Below are positions 36,610 through 45,794 of a stretch of DNA of 64,000 nucleotides, in pieces. Both the position numbers and the translations under genes were made by a program. This stretch comes from Naganishia liquefaciens (taxonomy: Eukaryota; Basidiomycota; Tremellomycetes; Filobasidiales; Filobasidiaceae), in NCBI GenBank assembly GCA_013423385.1, contig BLZA01000030.1:1133168-1197167 (forward strand), written 5' to 3'. Every line of letters begins with the position of its first letter. Positions within the stretch are counted from its first letter, which is position 1. Under the pieces are notes generated by a model. That model was not told the origin of the DNA and made no database searches. It saw only the letters and a program-made list of their open reading frames with translations.

Positions 36610-39456
36610 TTGCCTCAAGATGGAGCCACTCTGGACATCGCGTTTCGGCATGCGGTGAGCGAATGGCACCTGGCAGAAGCCGTTCACACCGAAGGACACC
36701 AGAAATATAATCAGAATACCCAGCAGCTCCCCCTGCCTGACTGGTCTTTATCACCCGACCTACTCCCTGCACCGTCAACACGACAACCAATCTACGCATG
36801 CTACGCCCGGATCCCTCCCAACATGGCTCGGGTCGAAGATGCCGACAATCGAGTCGATTTGCGGCTCAAATTTCTGCGCTCCCAGAGGGCAAATGAGGCC
36901 TATCAACGTACTAAAGCGCTTTCACCTCATCAAGTCACTTTGGACACGCATATTCTCAAACCTCGACCAAGTCAAGAGCTTCCGGATGCAAACGGGACGT
37001 TCGTGCGCCTAACTACGGAGCTGAACAGGGTCTTCCACACTCTCGTGGAAGTGTTCGGATACCCGGTACACGTGACGACCCTAGATGCCGCGTACCGCAC
37101 GATCGCATATCAACACCATCCCGAATACATCAGCAACCCACTTCCCTTCGTCGACTACCCTGAGCGGGTCGTCAAGGTGCACTATATCAGATCGGACTTC
37201 GTTGACGCCAAGGGTCGTACCCGATCATGCGGAACATACTGGATGGCAATGATGGGTGAACGGTGCTTCTTCAGTACCAAGAGCTTTCAGTGTAGGAAAG
37301 CACCAGGCTCAGACATACCTTTGCCCCAGGGATTGCGCTTGGAGCTCCCGGAAAACATAGTCGTACGCCTGTTCGGAAAGGAACCCGAAGACAAAGTTGA
37401 CGGAATTGCGGTAGCGACACACCGGCAAATGCACAAGATGCTGCAGGCGTTGGCCGGATTGATGTGGATTTTACGACACAACACCACAGCAATACGATCC
37501 GAGATATACCGCTTCCACCTGAAGGTATCGGCAGAAAGCACTTCGAACCGACGAGTAAGCACACCTTTCATTCTCAGGGCAGGCGGCGGCTTTTACCTGA
37601 ATCATGAATTCCGATTCGGTACCGCTGTTGATGAGATACCCTTCACGGCGCGGAAGGCAATTTACAGCGGCACTCGAATGCCGAAACACAAGGTGGACAC
37701 TTGCGGAGAAGTGGCCTTGGTGTACGTTAATTCCGTATATCAAAGTTTCCAGTCTTTGTGGATCGCGCTCGACTGTCTCGAGTTCTACATTGCCGCCTGC
37801 CAGCGACTGCAGTGGGATATCGAGGAGCCACGCTCCTTCGACCTTTGTCTGGACCAAGAGAAAGACTCGTTTCACGTCTGCTCCCACTGCGGCAGCAACG
37901 TCCCGTGCCTCAAAGTAACTCGAAGCGACCTGTGGATCGTCTGCGACGATTGTCTGGCGCAGACGGTGGACCATGCGAAAATTGAAGGGATTGAGGTACA
38001 GTCTTAAATGCTTGTGATGTCGGAGTTCAAGTTGAGCTGATAGGTCTTGTCACAGGCTGTCCGTCTGCGTAAGAAGTTTCCGATACTTGTCGCCAGCATC
38101 CAAGCCAGGCTGAGACGGACCAAGAACATTCTCCTCCGTCTTTCCCCCGCGAAACGGCAAAACGCCCATGTGGCGTCTCTCAACTCCGTTGTCACTGGGC
38201 TCTTGAGAGCTCGACGAGCACTTCCCGGCGAAAAACTGCGCGACGATGTCGGAGGTCCCACCTTCAAACTCGACCAATTCTCCCGAAACTTAATGCTTCG
38301 GCCTAGCGTTGGGATGCGACAACCGATGAAGCCCGTCATCGACGAGCAGCGCCAAAAGAAAAACGCCATCTTTACCGCGAGAAATCTCCGCATATCGAGT
38401 CGCTTTACCAACCTATTGTCCAGCATGTCCGGAGAGGCAAGCACCCTCCTCCTGATGGAGATGGTTGCCTTGCGAAAAGCGACAGCCAGCGACGCCTTGT
38501 GCCTTCTTCCGAAAACTGATGGTTCGCCCGCTCGTGCGTTTGGTATTCCTCAAGGTCGCCGAATGCTGGAGATTGGGAAATAGCTTCGTCACTATGCTCT
38601 GGTCGAGCAAAAATTCAAATACCGACAAAAGGCTCGGTATCAGCAGTCCATTGCGAGCACCCAGCAACTCGACTCAGAGTTGGAAATCGCATTGCAAGAG
38701 ATACTGAAATCTCTTCCTGGTTCCGAGTTCTCCTCGACGGTTGTCATTGACCTCGAGGAGATGGAAAATGCCGCTCCTATTCCCTTGGCAGGATTGACCG
38801 CAACTTTGCAACAAAATGCGAAGCGCGTTGGCATCAAGCCCAAAGGCCCGGACTGTCGCGACGTCATCGAACTCAACGAAATTGTCGAGGAGATGATCTA
38901 TCATCTCCACGGGGATGATGCTGGAGTGCAGCTGGCCCAAGGCGCAGACGGGCTTTACAGTCCTTTCCTCGCCGACCTCGCCATTAAATTCAATTACAAG
39001 CGGGCAGTCTCGATCTTTACCGAGCGCGAGCTGCGAACGAAGTTCGTGTGCAATGCGGGCAAAGTTGGCGATCGCAATCAAAGCTGGCGGACACATTATT
39101 TAACTTCCTGCTACTTTGTCCTCAAGAATCGAGGTTCGTGTGGATTGACGGGCTTACCGTTGACAAGCGAGGCTCGAATGCCGAATCGCATGTCGTTCGG
39201 ACACATCCAACACCATGAGAATATGTTGTCCGGTTGGAGCTCTCCCAGACCCACGACCTTTGCTCAATTTAACCCGGTAAAAGTCAACGTGCAGCCCGAG
39301 TCATGGGCTGCAAATGCTCTCAAATCGGACGCACCTCAAGAGTGGATCGAGGAGTACCGCAAGCTGTGCCTGGAATGGATCGTGACCTGCAGGAAGAAGG
39401 CAGCCTTCTGGCTGATCAGTGAGGCCGACATACCGAGTTTGATATCCGCCAACTGA
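36610..39456 (+). CDS. Unrecognised large gene with CxxC zinc-ribbon-like segment
   Basis: I do not recognise this gene. A 465-codon frame ends at 38007, but a canonical intron (gtacag at 37996 to cag before 38056) joins IEGIE in phase to AVRLRKKFPILVASIQARLR. That frame meets one TAG at 38581 and then continues in the same phase (LRHYALVEQKFKYRQKARYQ) to a stop at 39454. The TAG is either a real stop or lies in an intron, for example from gtattc near 38545 to a cag near 38670. Visible features: CSHCG and CDDC pairs (about 37880-37960) suggesting a zinc ribbon; an Arg/Lys-rich helical middle; a C-terminal block with CGLTGLPLT, FGHIQHH and NVQPESWAANALK that weakly recalls HNH/treble-clef nucleases. 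Coding-like sequence extends upstream of 36610 to about 36.42 kb without an ATG, so the 5' end is unknown; MARVEDADNR (36823) is an alternative start. Confidence 0.5.
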
Positions 39457-39496
39457 TGAGCGTCGATATACTGCACTCATAGACTGAGGAGAGCTA

Positions 39497-39506
39497 GATA
39501 GATGTC
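39497..39506. repeat. 10-bp target-site duplication, left copy
   Basis: gatagatgtc directly abuts the left terminal inverted repeat of the MULE and is repeated exactly at 42010-42019. Eight to eleven bp is the usual target duplication for Mutator-like elements. Confidence 0.9.
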
Positions 39507-42009
39507 GGGAAATTTGCAGAAATACCCCTGTACTTTGATGGAAATATTACAAATACCCCTGTTCAGCTGGAAATTACAGAAACACCCCTGTCGCGTTTTT
39601 TTTTGCTTTTCGCATCCGCGCGAATTTTCCCTCAAACGGGACACGTCATTCATCACCGATGAATCGACATCCGTTTCAAGTCGAAACTCAGGGGTCTTTG
39701 CGCTCGAGTGGCTGGCGCGACTGACTTTAGGAGACATGTTTCACCTTGCAGATATATGTTACAAGCTAGGTTCTAGATATTTCCGAAGTGTACAGCAGAG
39801 AAAGGGCCCATCAGCTGAGGTGTCGGCGGCAGATCGCCACTGAAATGCACATCTCCAAAGTCATATGCTTCCGCTTCATTGAAATCGGCATGTTCCTCGG
39901 GGTGAATTGTAGTCTCTTCGGGAAGAATTGGTTCTTGGCAAGTTCGGAGATTGTGGCCGATTTGCCCACACCGTTTGCATCGAAGACTTCTTCCCCCACT
40001 CCCCCTTTTCTTCCTCTCGATGCTAGGCCTGCCGGCTTTTCTCCCCTTGATGGGCGGGAGTATTGTCGGACCGATAGGCGGAGGCCAATCTTCCTTCGGC
40101 GGAATTGGCAAAATGTCGCCGGAGTACGTACTAACGTAGCTTGTAACCCTGTACTCCTCATCCACATACCTCCGAATGTCCTTTCGCATGTGTAGCAAAC
40201 AATGCGCCGCATGACGGCATGGAATGCCGTATTGCTGCCATTCTTTGCACGAGCAAGTCCGATATTGTATATCAACGATCCGGTTCCGTTCGGTGTCGAT
40301 GTTCGTAACTTCAAATACCGATTCATTGCTGCGGCGATGACTGTATCTCATACGTCCGTAACGCTCGGCAATAGTGAGTCGTGTAGCCGCATCAGGAACG
40401 AGAGCGAGAGGATCCGGATGCTCTTCCGTGGCAACGATGCCCTCTTCTCGGCGTATTTGAAACCAGCCCATGAGTTTCACCCGAATATCCTCGAGCATTT
40501 CAATAAGAGGCTTCTCCCGAGCATCTCGTAACCAGGCGTTGGCAGACTCCGAGATATTCGAGGTGTAATGTCCATATCGCTTGCCGCAGAAGAACGCGTC
40601 AGACCAATACACGGGATCGGCGTAACCGTTGAACCACGCGGCCGCCTTGGGATTGATCCCAGCCATTTCTTTCATCACCTCGTTGTACGCCTCTTCGGTA
40701 GTCGCTCGAGCAGCTTTCCAAAGTAGCTGTACTAGCCCTTGATCCGCGAAACGCCGAATGAAATTGGCTTTCAGGTGCACAAGGCAGAATGCGTGGTGAT
40801 CACCGGGCCGTAATGCCGCGACGGCGTTGATGAGACCCTTCTGTCGGTCCGAAAGCCATGTAATTCGACGGCTTGGGCCGAAGGCGATAGCTTGAAGAAG
40901 ATGCCGTAAAAACCACTCCCAGTTGTCTTGGTTTTCCACCGAGCAGACACCGAAAGCGAGCGGGAATAATTGACCCTTGGCATCGAGTGCTACAGCCATC
41001 AACAAAATGCCTAGGGGTGGGTAATTAATTCCCGCTCTGACGTAAAGGACGAAGAGGCGGTAGAACTCACCCTTGTAGCTGTGCCGCAGATGAGTTCCAT
41101 CTAGACCGACGACAGGTCGACAGGCGAAAAATTCCCCGAGTGATGCGCCGAAAGCCACGAACGTTCTTTGGAACATGCCGGTGTTCGGGTCGGTGTCGTA
41201 ATAGGCTTCTGTACCGACGTTAACTTGGTTGAGCAGCTCACAGTATTGGTGAATAGCTCCGAAGCTTGCTGCAAAATCGCCATGAAGGGCTTCGAGGGCT
41301 TTCCGTTTTGCCCAGTGCGCCTGAGGGTAGCTGAGAGTGATACCGTGTTCCCGTAATAGGTTTTGAGCTGCCTCTCGGGGCTTGTATCTCGGGTGATCCG
41401 CCACTTTGGGTTCAATCATTTTGGCAGCGAGCGTGGACGTCATGTTCCGTGACGTTAATCGCTTCATTCCCGTGCAGCTGTGCCGAGGCTCCAAAGTCTT
41501 GACAATAAATCCCGGGCTCGATGTCGAAGGAGAAGCGTACAGCCTCCAGCCGCATTGTTGCTCTTTGGAGTTACGGCATCGAATATCGTATTTCTTATTA
41601 TCGGATTTGTGTGCGTAGAATTCGAATCCCTCGATGGAAGCATGCAGCTTCGCAGCTTCGGCGAGGGGCTGTTTGCTGATAAAAGCCTGGCCCAGTCGGA
41701 AAGGCAACTGCTCGTCCGCTGTGGAGATCACCATTTCGTATCGACGATAGAGCTATACACCTGCCCTAATAGTTCTCGTAATCGTCGTTCTCTATGCTCA
41801 GTCTATCACTACTGTGCCGGCGTTGGCTGATTTTCTACGCGTCAAGCATCTGTCTGACAGCCATTTTTGTGTCACATTGAAGGATTTCACCCAAAGAAAA
41901 CGCGTTTTGGAAAAAATAAAAGCGACAGGGGTATTTCTGTAATTTTCGTCGATGCAGGGGTATTTGTAATATATAGGGCAAAGTACAGGGGTATTTTTGC
42001 AAATTTCCC
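39507..42009 (-). mobile_element. Complete-looking Mutator-like DNA transposon (MULE)
   Basis: A 2,503-bp element bounded by terminal inverted repeats of about 88-90 bp (39507-39594 and 41920-42009), both starting GGGAAATTTGCA. Each repeat contains three copies of the motif TACCCCTGT (left: 39523, 39554 and about 39583; mirror copies on the right: 41925, 41954, 41985) spaced about 30 bp apart, plausible transposase-binding sites. Exact 10-bp target-site duplications (39497-39506 and 42010-42019) flank it. One uninterrupted transposase gene fills the interior on the minus strand. Perfect flanks and an open gene argue for recent insertion. It landed about 50 bp after the stop of the unknown gene and about 190 bp from the end of the tRNA-Arg gene. 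Confidence 0.93.
39773..41734 (-). CDS. MULE transposase with SWIM and CCHC zinc fingers
   Basis: Intronless 653-residue DDE transposase. Residues about 20-90 form the MuDR/FAR1-type DNA-binding region (ending in LEPRHSC). The MULE catalytic core has D212 in VVGLDGTHLRH, D296 in ITWLSDRQKG and E396 in SNISESANAW, the expected Asp-Asp-Glu set, with the CLVHLKANF zinc/helix segment between the last two. A SWIM zinc finger follows (CSCKEWQQYGIPCRH, residues 494-508) and a CCHC knuckle (CKRCGQIGHNLRTC, residues 586-599). Length and domain order match fungal MULE transposases. The ATG at 41734 gives a full N-terminal domain. No stop or frameshift interrupts it, so it could be active. It excises and re-integrates the element by recognising its terminal repeats. 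Confidence 0.95.
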   Translation of the reverse strand: MVISTADEQLPFRLGQAFISKQPLAEAAKLHASIEGFEFYAHKSDNKKYDIRCRNSKEQQCGWRLYASPSTSSPGFIVKTLEPRHSCTGMKRLTSRNMTSTLAAKMIEPKVADHPRYKPREAAQNLLREHGITLSYPQAHWAKRKALEALHGDFAASFGAIHQYCELLNQVNVGTEAYYDTDPNTGMFQRTFVAFGASLGEFFACRPVVGLDGTHLRHSYKGEFYRLFVLYVRAGINYPPLGILLMAVALDAKGQLFPLAFGVCSVENQDNWEWFLRHLLQAIAFGPSRRITWLSDRQKGLINAVAALRPGDHHAFCLVHLKANFIRRFADQGLVQLLWKAARATTEEAYNEVMKEMAGINPKAAAWFNGYADPVYWSDAFFCGKRYGHYTSNISESANAWLRDAREKPLIEMLEDIRVKLMGWFQIRREEGIVATEEHPDPLALVPDAATRLTIAERYGRMRYSHRRSNESVFEVTNIDTERNRIVDIQYRTCSCKEWQQYGIPCRHAAHCLLHMRKDIRRYVDEEYRVTSYVSTYSGDILPIPPKEDWPPPIGPTILPPIKGRKAGRPSIERKKRGSGGRSLRCKRCGQIGHNLRTCQEPILPEETTIHPEEHADFNEAEAYDFGDVHFSGDLPPTPQLMGPFSAVHFGNI

Positions 42010-42019
42010 GATAGATGTC
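42010..42019. repeat. 10-bp target-site duplication, right copy
   Basis: gatagatgtc, identical to 39497-39506, directly after the right terminal repeat of the MULE. Confidence 0.9.
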
Positions 42020-42210
42020 ACAGGCCGAGCCGTGTTAGAATCGAAGGCCGAGGCGTGTGCCGCATATATAGCTGCGTGTACCCAATTAAGACAGCTTACG
42101 AAGATTTCATACATGTTCAGCTGAGCCGGAGCAAGCCCATTCGGCGATGGCGTCCTGTGTCCGGATGGTTTTCCGGATGGTTTTATCCGCAAAAAAAATT
42201 ACGCAAAAAG

Positions 42211-42301
42211 AACCCACTGCGGGGATCGAACCCGCGACCTTGACATGCCCTTTCCTTCCAAGAAGTAGAAGTGTCACGCGCTACCACTGCGCAAAGCGGG
42301 C
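42211..42301 (-). tRNA. tRNA-Arg(UCU) with intron
   Basis: Reads as a full cloverleaf on the minus strand: acceptor GCCCGCT pairing with AGTGGGT (two G-U pairs), D stem GCGC/GCGC around AGTGGTA, anticodon stem TGACA/TGTCA, T arm GCGGG-TTCGATC-CCCGC, and TTTTT Pol III terminator at 42209-42205. The anticodon loop begins CT-TCT-A and is interrupted by about 19 nt at the usual site one base 3' of the anticodon. That assigns UCU (plus positions 42267-42269) and arginine. The exact intron ends are inferred from the rule, so the isotype is less certain than the gene. Confidence 0.82.
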
Positions 42302-42803
42302 TTGTGTGAAAGCGGAAACAAAAGAACAAATGTAAACGCAAATTTTGAAGTAGCAGTTTTCGGCTGGACGGACTCCTTCATAGCTTAGCGGTCAATCACT
42401 CAATCCAGCTCTTATTGATCGCCGGCAGAAGAGAGTGGAAGGCATTCCGTCAGAGCCATCGCGCCGGCGGTAACGATTGCCAACTTGGTTCTGGGCAGCG
42501 CATACGCGACGGGAAGTGCGGTACTTACGTGACGATGTTCTTTCCCAACATCTACGTAGTTCGCTCGCCCTCCCCACCCCTTTTCAAGTAAGCCGCAAGA
42601 CACGCCATACCGGTCGAACTTGTAGCGCTATTCCATGTCAGGAGAGGCCCAATTTCAAAGTTGCGGCAACGATTACGGTTGTCTTCCATGGATGGGCATC
42701 GGGAATCGTTCCGCGGGGGCTCAGAGGCCGCCAAAGACGCACAACTTCGCATGACACATAAATCACTCTATGATATACAGGCCTCTATTCTCAAGCAAAC
42801 GAT
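42302..42803. other. Intergenic, nothing recognised
   Basis: About 500 bp between the tRNA 5' end and the RIX1 stop codon. Only short frames; no repeat or RNA gene seen. Confidence 0.5.
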
Positions 42804-45578
42804 TCAATCCTCTTCCTCATCCGTGTCGCTCTCCATGTTTATCTCGGGCATCTCGAAATCATCATCGTCTTCCACGGCGGCTGTCGCAGCAGAGCCAGGC
42901 TGTGGAGCCTGGACAGCAGAGGTTGTGACATCGGGTGGCAGAGCGACAGGTGGAGGAACGGCTTGCACGGAACGCGATCCGTGACCCATGCTGGCATGCG
43001 AATTTGCATTCTCGACGACGGGGTTTGTGACGGGTACAAATGCCGGCGGTACATTCGGCGGAGCACTAGGCGATGCACTCGGCGGGAGCTTTGGCGTCTC
43101 TGACGTTGAAGCGGAGTCGAACGTCTGTTCGACAGCTGGTACGACAGGAGGTGTTGGAGCTTCGATGCTGGACCGGACTGTCGACGTCACGATAGCCGTC
43201 ATGACGTTTGCGTCGACCGCTTCGTCCATGCGCTGCTTCTTCCTCGCATCTTCCACATCGCTCGCCAGCTCTCGCTCCGTACGAAGACCCATCTCGGCAC
43301 GCAATGACTGTTCGTCTGGGCTCTCGGCGGATGTTCCCGGCGCGTTGTAGAAGACGAGTGACGAAATGGGTGGCAACGGACGGGAAAGCGGTGGCAGGAG
43401 AGGGTGAATGACGGATGTGATGGCGTCTGAAAGGTTGCCCTTGGCCGTCTGTGGTTCGTCAGCGAGAGCCAACAGAAATGACACTCGACTCACATCTCGT
43501 TCGACAACCAGTCCTGTCCACGGACCCATGCTTCCACTGCCATTCCTCAACTTGACGGCCGTTTCCAAGACGCCTTCCACAGCGCGCAAAATAATCTGAT
43601 GCATGGCGAGATCTTCCGAAACGGCCGCGGCGCTTTGTGTATCGAGTAAATACGAGATGGAAAGTACGAGACGAATCACCATGGCTTGCAGTGCAGGCGG
43701 CAGCGCGGGATGGGGCAAGAGCACCGAGAGGACTGCAAGGGCTCAGCGTCGATCGAGACAGTGAACGAAAGCACTTACGCTTCAAAGCGGCAACGATCGC
43801 CCGACCTTCCTCCTTGCTCACAGCACCCTGTCCGACCCTACCTGCCAGAGATCCAACAAATGCCTCCTCACCGGCGCCTCGCATTCGCTTCTTGCCCTTT
43901 TTACCGACCGATACGTCTTCGGGAGCAGCCGCAGCGGACTTTTGCTGCAACAGCAGCTGGATGTAACCGATGCAGAGTTTGACCAAACGAACGTGGTAAG
44001 CCGACGCCGAGGAGTCCGTTCCGATCCGGGAGAGCACGAGCACATGAAACCGGAACAGCGCAAGCTGGGGCGCGAGCGATTTCGTCGCGGCGAGAAGCTC
44101 GGATAGGTGGATGGTGTGGTCGAGGACAAGGCCGAGATAGGGCACGACGTGCGCCCCGGTCGCAATGGTGCACGCCGAGATAAGCTTAAGTCCGGCTATC
44201 CAGAGTTTCGGCCGTGTCGCGTCGAGGCAGGCGATGAGGTGAGCATCCCCCTGAACGTGCTCGAGCAGAGGGACGTCGGGCGTGCAAGACAGCATGCGCA
44301 GTGCGAGGTGGATGATACCCCCAAGTGGCAACGTGACCGGTCGCGCTGTCGGGAACGCGAGGAGCGCGTGAATGACGGCTGACCATCCTTCGAGAGCGCG
44401 TACAAAGGGCTGGATCTTGTCCTCGGATGGCATGTCTCGCGCGAGCGCGCCGAGGGGCACATCGCTCTGGGAACAAGTGTCGACCGTCTGCGCGTACGTG
44501 ACACTAACGTTTGCTTGCTGTGGGGCATGATGAGGCGGGAGGTTGAGCGCTCCGTCGATAATGGCGGAGAGACATGTGTGGGATTCCGCGAGCGCAAGAA
44601 GCATGTCGGTGTGGAACGCGGGCGAAGCAGCGACTTTTCCGGCCAGGATGTGGAGGTGCGCGAGTACGTTGGCGGCCCGTTGAGCGAGGGTCGTGGGTCT
44701 TCCGTCGATGTTACTCGGAAAAGGCAACGACGGTGCGGTGATCAAGATCCGATGCAGGAGCGGAAGGAGAGTCGATACGAGGGGACGGTGCGGCGTGGGA
44801 GATAGGGGGAAGAGAAGTGGCAGGTTGTCAAGGACGAGTGCCTGAGGAGATTGTCAGTGTCAGAAAGGGTTGTTGGATCCGCGAAAGCCAAAGGGGATCT
44901 CTCGGCCGTTCTGTAATGACCTGCAGGGTGTGACAGCCCTGCGACGCCTCAGATTCTCCCATTGCTCGGCAAAAACACCGCTTCCTCCCTCACGCCCTCT
45001 AATCGCTCAACTCGGACTCACCACTCTTTCCCATTCGGCCTTCCCCTCGGCCTCGACCGCGACGCCCACCAACAGCTGCGAGCACTTGGGTACGACCGGC
45101 AGCGTGACTTCACGCGAGAATGCCGGAAACGCCAGACTGCGCCGAAAGATGATTGTGAGCAGCGGCAAGAGATCGGTGAGTTGCCCATGTGGGAGCGTTG
45201 GCTGCTGTATTGTGACGCAGAGGCAGTCCGGTAAGCAGGGGAAGACGCAGGTGTTTGGGGGAAAGGGAAAGGAAGACTTGCCGAAACGAGCGCCATCAAT
45301 GCGGTCACCCAGGTCTTTCCCCATCCATTCACCAGCACCCATCCCTCTGCATCCTGCTCGATAATCTCTCGTGCGACTTTCCATGCGGCGCGCCTATATG
45401 CGAGTCCATCGAGCGAGGGATCCTTGGACGTGACGTGCGCCGAGAGCTTTGTGAGGAATTTGGAGAGATCGGCGGGCGGTAGAGAGGATGGATTGACAAA
45501 GCAGCGGGATGTGCGGAGGATGTCAGGGAGGGAACGATGGGCGGGGAGAAGGGCGGTGATGTCGCCGAGGGCAGGCAT
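42804..45578 (-). CDS. RIX1: Pre-rRNA-processing protein RIX1 (PELP1 family)
   Basis: Scaffold of the Rix1-Ipi1-Ipi3 complex, which acts with Rea1 on pre-60S particles to clear ITS2 and licence export. Five exons in phase: 45578-45282, 45204-45022, 44841-43779, 43732-43494 and 43448-42804 (about 808 residues). The N-terminal helical-repeat RIX1 domain is recognised from the patterns GLAYRRAAWKVAREIIEQDA, WVTALMALVS and LPVVPKCSQLLVGVAVEAEG, then ALVLDNLPLLFPLSPTPHRP and further Leu/Ala-rich helices. The C terminus is Pro/Ser-rich and ends in an acidic tail (ESDTDEEED), as in Rix1/PELP1. The first intron begins GCAAGT (GC-AG type). The fourth intron (43493-43449, 45 nt) is stop-free, so retention would add 15 residues without breaking the frame. 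Assignment rests on pattern and architecture, not on a single diagnostic motif. Confidence 0.78.
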
Positions 45579-45794
45579 GGTGAAAATGGGCGCTCGCTGC
45601 TTGCTGGGTCGAGGTAGCGTTCCCCGATACACGCTGCCGAAATAATTCTCCTTGTTGGCTGCCCGTGTCTCGATCGCCCTGCACCCGGGCGCACCAAGGC
45701 ATCCCGTCTCCTTCCCTTATATCCTCGTCGACAGGATGTCATCGCCCCGATCCACGGCGCCCATCGACGCTCCCGCCTCGTCCAGCTTCCCGTC
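45579..45794. promoter_or_regulatory. Divergent promoter region RIX1/TFG1
   Basis: 216 bp between the ATGs of two divergent genes, a ribosome-assembly factor and a general transcription factor. No obvious TATA element. Confidence 0.6.

Noticed and set aside
36610-39456. KDZ-type or other known transposase
   Set aside because: I looked for KDZ cysteine clusters, a DDE triad and tyrosine recombinase signatures and saw none; no terminal repeats bracket the gene.
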